59,642 nt of DNA. It comes from Paracoccus chinensis. GTDB taxonomy: Bacteria > Pseudomonadota > Alphaproteobacteria > Rhodobacterales > Rhodobacteraceae. A program made the translations under genes and the position numbers. How positions within the stretch are numbered: position 1 is the stretch's first letter; every line of letters begins with the position of its first letter. This document shows positions 55,655-59,642 of the stretch, one piece after another. Location of the stretch: positions 1 through 59,642 of the forward strand of contig NZ_FNGE01000016.1 in assembly GCF_900102885.1 (NCBI RefSeq). Reading direction: 5' to 3'. The notes below the pieces were generated by a model. It was not told the origin of the DNA and ran no database searches. It was given only the letters and a program-made list of their open reading frames with translations.

Positions 55655-56965
55655 ATGGCGATCACATATCTCAAGCGCGGCAAGTCCGACGCGGAACGCG
55701 ACCAGGACGACAGCCGCACCCGTGCCACCGTCGAGGCCACGCTGAAGGACATCGAGACGCGCGGCGACGCCGCCGTCCGGGAACTCAGCCAGAAGTTCGA
55801 CAACTACGCCCCCGACAGCTTCCGGCTGTCGCAGGAGCAGATCGACGCCCTGATCGCGGAGCTGAGCCCGCGCGACCTGGAGGACATCCGCTTCGCCCAA
55901 GCGCAGATCCGCCGCTTTGCCGAGGCCCAGCGCGCCTCGATGCAGGACATCGAGGTCGACACGCGTCCCGGCGTGATCCTGGGTCACAAGAACATCCCGG
56001 TGCAGTCGGTCGGCTGCTACGTGCCCGGCGGCAAGTTCCCGATGGTCGCCTCGGCGCATATGTCGGTGCTGACGGCCAGCGTCGCGGGCGTGCCGCGGAT
56101 CGTAGCCTGCACGCCGCCGTTCAAGGGGCGCCCCAACCCGGCGGTGATCGCCGCCATGCACCTGGCCGGCGCGCATGAGATCTATGTCCTCGGCGGCATC
56201 CAGGCGATCGGCGCGATGGCCTTGGGGACCGAGACCATCCAGCCCGTCCACATGCTGGTTGGCCCCGGCAATGCCTTCGTGGCCGAGGCCAAGCGCCAGC
56301 TTTACGGCCGTGTCGGCATCGACCTGTTCGCGGGCCCGACCGAGACCATGGTGATCGCCGACGACACGGTGGACGCCGAGCTTTGCGCCACCGATCTGCT
56401 GGGGCAGGCCGAGCATGGCTACAACAGCCCCGCCGTGCTGGTCACGAACTCGCGGGCTCTGGCCAAAGGCACGATGGCCGAAGTCGAGCGGCTGCTGCAG
56501 ATCCTGCCCACCGCCGAGACCGCGTCCGCAAGCTGGCGCGACTATGGCGAGGTGATCCTCTGCGACAGTCACGACGAGATGCTGCAGGTCGCCAATGACA
56601 TCGCCAGCGAGCATGTGCAGGTCATGACCGACCGCGACGACTGGTATCTGGACCACATGACCTCTTACGGCGCCCTGTTCCTCGGGCCGCGCACAAATGT
56701 CGCGAATGGTGACAAGGTCATCGGGACGAACCACACGCTGCCGACCCGAAAGGCGGGCCGCTATACCGGCGGGCTGTGGGTGGGCAAGTTCCTCAAGACC
56801 CACACCTACCAGCGCGTCACTACGGACGAGGCGGCAGCCGAGATCGGCGCCTATTGTTCGCGCCTGTGCATGCTCGAAGGCTTCGTCGGCCATGCCGAAC
56901 AGGCCAACATCCGTGTCCGCCGCTACGGCGGAAGGGACATTCCCTATGGAGGTGCCGCAGAATGA
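55655..56965 (+). CDS. Histidinol dehydrogenase family protein, possible HpsN-like dehydrogenase
   Basis: 436 residues. The HisD fold is complete: [20 protein letters not shown], the NAD region [20 protein letters not shown], Zn ligands Gln and His in LLGQAEHG, the catalytic Glu-His in ASEHVQVM, the metal Asp in [14 protein letters not shown] and the final metal His in [11 protein letters not shown]. It is not in a his operon; the neighbours are a TRAP importer and two SDRs, the layout known for HpsN, which oxidises (R)-dihydroxypropanesulfonate to sulfolactate. It should oxidise a primary alcohol to a carboxylate by the two-step HisD mechanism. The sulfonate assignment is inference. Confidence 0.85.
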   Translation: MAITYLKRGKSDAERDQDDSRTRATVEATLKDIETRGDAAVRELSQKFDNYAPDSFRLSQEQIDALIAELSPRDLEDIRFAQAQIRRFAEAQRASMQDIEVDTRPGVILGHKNIPVQSVGCYVPGGKFPMVASAHMSVLTASVAGVPRIVACTPPFKGRPNPAVIAAMHLAGAHEIYVLGGIQAIGAMALGTETIQPVHMLVGPGNAFVAEAKRQLYGRVGIDLFAGPTETMVIADDTVDAELCATDLLGQAEHGYNSPAVLVTNSRALAKGTMAEVERLLQILPTAETASASWRDYGEVILCDSHDEMLQVANDIASEHVQVMTDRDDWYLDHMTSYGALFLGPRTNVANGDKVIGTNHTLPTRKAGRYTGGLWVGKFLKTHTYQRVTTDEAAAEIGAYCSRLCMLEGFVGHAEQANIRVRRYGGRDIPYGGAAE

Positions 56966-57717
56966 TGCGGGCGAACTTCGACCTGACCGGAAAGCGGGCC
57001 CTGGTCACCGGGGCTGGGCGCGGCATCGGACGCGGGGTGGCCGAGGCGCTGGCCTCGGCAGGGGCGGCGGTGACGCTCTGCGCCCGCTCGGCCTCCGAGA
57101 TCACCGAGGTGGCCGAGGCGATCGTCGCCGCAGGCGGCACCGCCGACACCCTGGCGCTGGACGTGACGGACATTCACGCCTTCGCCCGCGAGATCAAGGC
57201 GCGCGAGCCCTTCGACATCTTCGTCAACAACGCGGGCACGAACCGGCCCGCGCTGGTGCAGGATGTCACGGAAGAAGAGTTCGACCTGATCATCGGCCTG
57301 AACCTCAAGGCCGCTGTATTCGCCGCGCAGGCGGTCGCGCGCGGCATGGTCAACGCCGGACGCGGCGGGTCGATCATCAACATGTCCTCGCAGATGGGTC
57401 ATATCGGCTCGGCGAAGCGCAGCATCTACTGCGCGTCGAAATGGGCGATCGAGGGCTTTTCCAAGTCCATGGCGATCGAGCTGGGTCCGCAAGGAATCCG
57501 GGTGAACACCATCTGCCCGACCTTCATCGAGACACCTCTGACGCAGCCCTATTTCACCGACGAGGCCTTCCACCAGGAGGTGCTTGGCAAGATCAAGCTG
57601 GGACGGCTGGGCCAGGTGCAGGATATCGTGGGCGCGGCGGTCTTCCTCGCCTCGGACGCCTCGGCCCTGACCACGGGCTCGGCCCTCATGGTCGATGGCG
57701 GGTGGACGGCGGAGTAG
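56962..57717 (+). CDS. SDR family oxidoreductase (possible HpsO-like)
   Basis: 251 residues from ATG 56962, overlapping the previous stop by 4 bp, with GGAGGT 8 bp upstream. [19 protein letters not shown], Ser in [13 protein letters not shown] and YCASK define a classical SDR; the NADP-like region is TLCARS. It is the last gene of the operon. It probably catalyses the second alcohol/ketone step. Confidence 0.87.
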   Translation: MMRANFDLTGKRALVTGAGRGIGRGVAEALASAGAAVTLCARSASEITEVAEAIVAAGGTADTLALDVTDIHAFAREIKAREPFDIFVNNAGTNRPALVQDVTEEEFDLIIGLNLKAAVFAAQAVARGMVNAGRGGSIINMSSQMGHIGSAKRSIYCASKWAIEGFSKSMAIELGPQGIRVNTICPTFIETPLTQPYFTDEAFHQEVLGKIKLGRLGQVQDIVGAAVFLASDASALTTGSALMVDGGWTAE

Positions 57718-57734
57718 TCTGCCGAAACCGGATC

Positions 57735-57813
57735 AGGTGGGCGCAAGGACGGGGCAGGGGACCCTTGGGTTCCTGCGCGATGCTCGGCGGCATTCGCGGG
57801 TGTCGCCCACCTG
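57735..57813. repeat. Long-loop 10-bp inverted repeat
   Basis: CAGGTGGGCG at 57735-57744 and CGCCCACCTG at 57804-57813 are perfect inverted copies with a 59-bp loop, between convergent genes. It may be a terminator with a structured loop or a recombination scar. The rest of 57718-57977 has no gene. Confidence 0.45.
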
Positions 57814-57977
57814 AAACGTCCCTGCCGCAACCTGCAAGGCGCAGATTTATGCAGGCGGCAAGGCTGTGCGGGCGGAACTTGTCGCCGCAGGCGCGAACTG
57901 CCCGCCCGTCATGCGGGCAGGGGATCTAGGGCAGGCGGACCGCCTCGCCCTTACATGCCATGTCCTGGGTCCCGGCC

Positions 57978-58862
57978 TCAGGCCCTTTCATGGCGGTCGC
58001 CGCTGGCACTGCGCTTCAGGGCCTCGAAGTCACCCTTGTCGTGGCGCTCGAGAAGCTGGGTGGACGGGTCGCCGCTGACGCGGTTCACCATGTAGCCGCG
58101 CTGCACCGCAGGCCGGGCCCAGACCTGCTCGGTCCAGCGCTGGAGATGGCGGTAGTCCTGCACCTGCAGGAACTCTCCGGCGTCATAAAGCTCGCCCCGT
58201 GCCAGCTGGCCGTACCAGGGCCAGATCGCCATGTCGGCGATGGTGAACTCGGGCCCGCCGACATATTCGCTGGTGGCCAAGCGGCGGTCCAGCACGTCAA
58301 GCTGCCGCTTGGTTTCCATGGCGAAGCGGTTGATCGGGTATTCGAACTTTTCGGGGGCATAGGCGTAGAAATGGCCAAAGCCGCCGCCGAGGTATGGCCC
58401 GCTGCCCACCTGCCAGAACAGCCAGGAGAGGCAGGCCGCCCGCGTGGCGCCCTCGGCGGGAAGAAAGGCGCCGAACTTCTCGGCCAGGTAGACGAGGATC
58501 GCGCCGGACTCGAAGACCGGCACCGGAACAGGGCCGCTCCGGTCCACCAGCGCCGGGATCTTCGAATTGGGGTTCACCTCGACGAAGCCGCTGCCGAACT
58601 GGTCGCCGTCGCCGATCCGGATCAGCCAGGCGTCGTATTCGGCCCCCTCGTGGCCCGCTTCGAGCAACTCTTCCAGCATGATGGTGACCTTCACCCCATT
58701 GGGCGTGCCCATCGAATAAAGCTGAAGCGGATGCCGCCCCACATTCAGGGGGCGGTCATGCGTCGGGCCGGCAATGGGTCGGTTGATCGAGGCGAACCTG
58801 CCGCCGCTTTCCTGATCCCACACCCAGACCTTCGGCGGGACATAGCCCAGCTCGTTTCCCAT
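57978..58862 (-). CDS. yghU: Glutathione S-transferase, YghU type (disulfide-bond oxidoreductase)
   Basis: 294 residues from ATG 58862, with AAGGAA upstream. It starts MGNELGYVPPKVW and has the Nu-class block GRHPLQLYSMGTPNGVKVTI, then NPNSKIPALVDRSGPVPVPV, FESGAILVYLAEK and the C-terminal DMAIWPWYGQLARGELYDAG. Nu-class GSTs bind two glutathiones and reduce disulfide or peroxide bonds. The frame is open upstream to 59024 but the YghU start is clear. Confidence 0.9.
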   Translation of the reverse strand: MGNELGYVPPKVWVWDQESGGRFASINRPIAGPTHDRPLNVGRHPLQLYSMGTPNGVKVTIMLEELLEAGHEGAEYDAWLIRIGDGDQFGSGFVEVNPNSKIPALVDRSGPVPVPVFESGAILVYLAEKFGAFLPAEGATRAACLSWLFWQVGSGPYLGGGFGHFYAYAPEKFEYPINRFAMETKRQLDVLDRRLATSEYVGGPEFTIADMAIWPWYGQLARGELYDAGEFLQVQDYRHLQRWTEQVWARPAVQRGYMVNRVSGDPSTQLLERHDKGDFEALKRSASGDRHERA

Positions 58863-59049
58863 TCGGCGTTCCTTCCATTGCCAGGCCGCCTGCCAGTCGC
58901 GGCGCAAGTTCAAGGGGCGATGCTTGCGGCCATCTGCAGGAACGTCAATCGCCCGTGACCGGGTTCTGCCTTGCAGCCGCCCCGAACTGCGGCGGTCTGC
59001 AGGGCAGACCCCCGGCCCGGCCAAGGCTGCCGGATGCCAAGTGCGGCGC

Positions 59050-59310
59050 TTATCCCTTGCCGAGACAGGGGATCGTTCCCGCCACGTCGGTGTCGTCGAT
59101 CAGGTAGAAGTTGCTGACGCTGCCCGCCTTCCGGGCTTCGCCGAAGGGCGCGTAGTCGGGATCTGCGGCGAACTCCATCGCCGCCTCGCGCGAGGGAAAC
59201 TCGATCAGCGCCACCAGCGAGGCATCGGGCGCCTTGCCTTCAAGCGCCTCGATCCTGCCGCTGCGATGGCTGCAGTCGTCCTGTTGCCGCTTTTCCCGCT
59301 CTTCCTGCAT
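59050..59310 (-). pseudogene. DUF1330-like protein, 5' end lost
   Basis: The C-terminal ~70 residues (GRIEALEGKAPDASLVALIE, FPSREAAMEFAADPDYAPFG, GSVSNFYLIDDTDVAGTIPC) look like an intact DUF1330/dimeric alpha-beta barrel tail. The N-terminal strand and helix that normally precede GGRIEALEG are missing; from 59310 back the residues (MQEEREKRQQDD) are unlike the family. An IS5 end lies ~55 bp upstream. A truncated gene is the simplest reading, though a short start at 59310 could still give a protein. Confidence 0.55.
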
Positions 59311-59340
59311 TGGGATGAAAGCATCCGTGTCCTTCCCTCG

Positions 59341-59356
59341 GCAAGGATATCCTTGC
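59341..59356. repeat. Perfect 16-bp palindrome
   Basis: GCAAGGATATCCTTGC reads the same on both strands. It lies between the truncated DUF1330-like gene and the IS5 end and could be an operator of the former gene or a sequence linked to the insertion site. Confidence 0.5.
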
Positions 59357-59365
59357 GCTTTTCTA

Positions 59366-59642
59366 GGGTCAGGACCCATTGATTTGCCTGCTGCTGCGTG
59401 ATTCAGTCTCCGTGAGGAGACTGATCGATGAGCAACCTTTTTTGGCTGACCGATGAGCAGATGGCACGGCTCCGGCCCTTCTTTCCGAAGAGCCACGGCA
59501 AGCCGCGTGTTGATGATCGGCGTGTTCTGAGCGGCATTATCTTCATCAATCGCAATGGTTTGCGGTGGTGCGACGCGCCCAGGGAATACGGTCCGGCTAA
59601 GACGCTTTACAACCGTTGGAAGCGGTGGGGCGATATGGGCGT
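59366..59642 (+). mobile_element. IS5-family (IS427 group) element, left part with transposase start
   Basis: An ATG at 59428 opens a frame that runs off the window: MSNLFWLTDEQMARLRPFFP, GKPRVDDRRVLSGIIFINRN, GLRWCDAPREYGPAKTLYNR. This is the well-known N-terminal DUF4096-type domain of IS427-group transposases, which are often expressed by frameshift. The element end is probably at the CTAG of 59363-59366, with GGTCAGGACCCATT following, because such elements target CTAG/TA. The catalytic half lies outside the window. Confidence 0.88.

Noticed and set aside
55655..56965. True histidinol dehydrogenase of histidine biosynthesis
   Set aside because: The fold and catalytic residues fit, but the TRAP/SDR context and absence of other his genes favour a catabolic paralogue.

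Overview
The window looks like a GC-rich alphaproteobacterial replicon, most likely Rhodobacteraceae and close to Paracoccus. This rests on codon bias, dense operons with 4-bp ATGA overlaps, many ABC and TRAP importers, and IS types common in that group. I see no rRNA, tRNA, CRISPR array, phage or conjugation module. Five IS traces (IS21-, IS3-, IS110-, IS3- and IS5-like) and several broken genes mark it as a rearranged accessory stretch of a chromosome or megaplasmid.

Layout, left to right. 1-4.9 kb is a decayed border: an IS21-type end cuts a frameshifted adenylation/carrier/acyltransferase gene, followed by an intact MscS channel, back-to-back remnants of umuC and a recD2-like helicase, and an IS3 orfA scrap. 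5.0-9.1 kb is a ugpBAEC glycerol-3-phosphate importer, followed by a Na/Pi cotransporter with a PhoU-like tail, macAB, and an alkaline phosphatase with an in-frame TGA. Three of these concern phosphate or phosphoesters. 16.0-17.9 kb is gene-poor and lower in GC, with an IS110 tail. 17.9-24.5 kb holds an MDR oxidoreductase, chromate genes chrB-chrA, a broken dmeRF nickel/cobalt system fused to an IS3 remnant, and a P1 peptidase that lost its start and its nucleophile.

24.7-32.6 kb is a peptide-scavenging locus (oppFDCB, binding protein, YtcJ-like amidohydrolase, divergent M55 D-aminopeptidase). 32.9-35.6 kb is an ECF sigma/anti-sigma/BI-1/DUF2076 stress operon. 36-42.3 kb holds single genes: aldo-keto reductase, methyltransferase, winged-helix/TPR regulator, diheme cytochrome c and RtcB. 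42.7-48.5 kb is a hydantoinase/class V aminotransferase/amino-acid ABC operon facing a FadR-type GntR regulator.

49.3-57.7 kb is the most interesting block. A GntR regulator, a lambda-crystallin-type hydroxyacid dehydrogenase and a BKACE enzyme diverge from a TRAP transporter, SDR, HisD-family dehydrogenase and SDR. The right half resembles hpsKLM/hpsNOP (dihydroxypropanesulfonate use), but the left half points to beta-keto-acid cleavage, so the substrate may be new. A 13-bp inverted repeat sits near both divergent starts. The window ends with a YghU-type GST, a truncated small gene and the start of an IS5/IS427 transposase.

A pattern runs through the window: all four operons in which a binding-protein gene precedes its permease carry a strong hairpin in that gap (6299-6323, 28406-28435, 46812-46836, 53052-53069).
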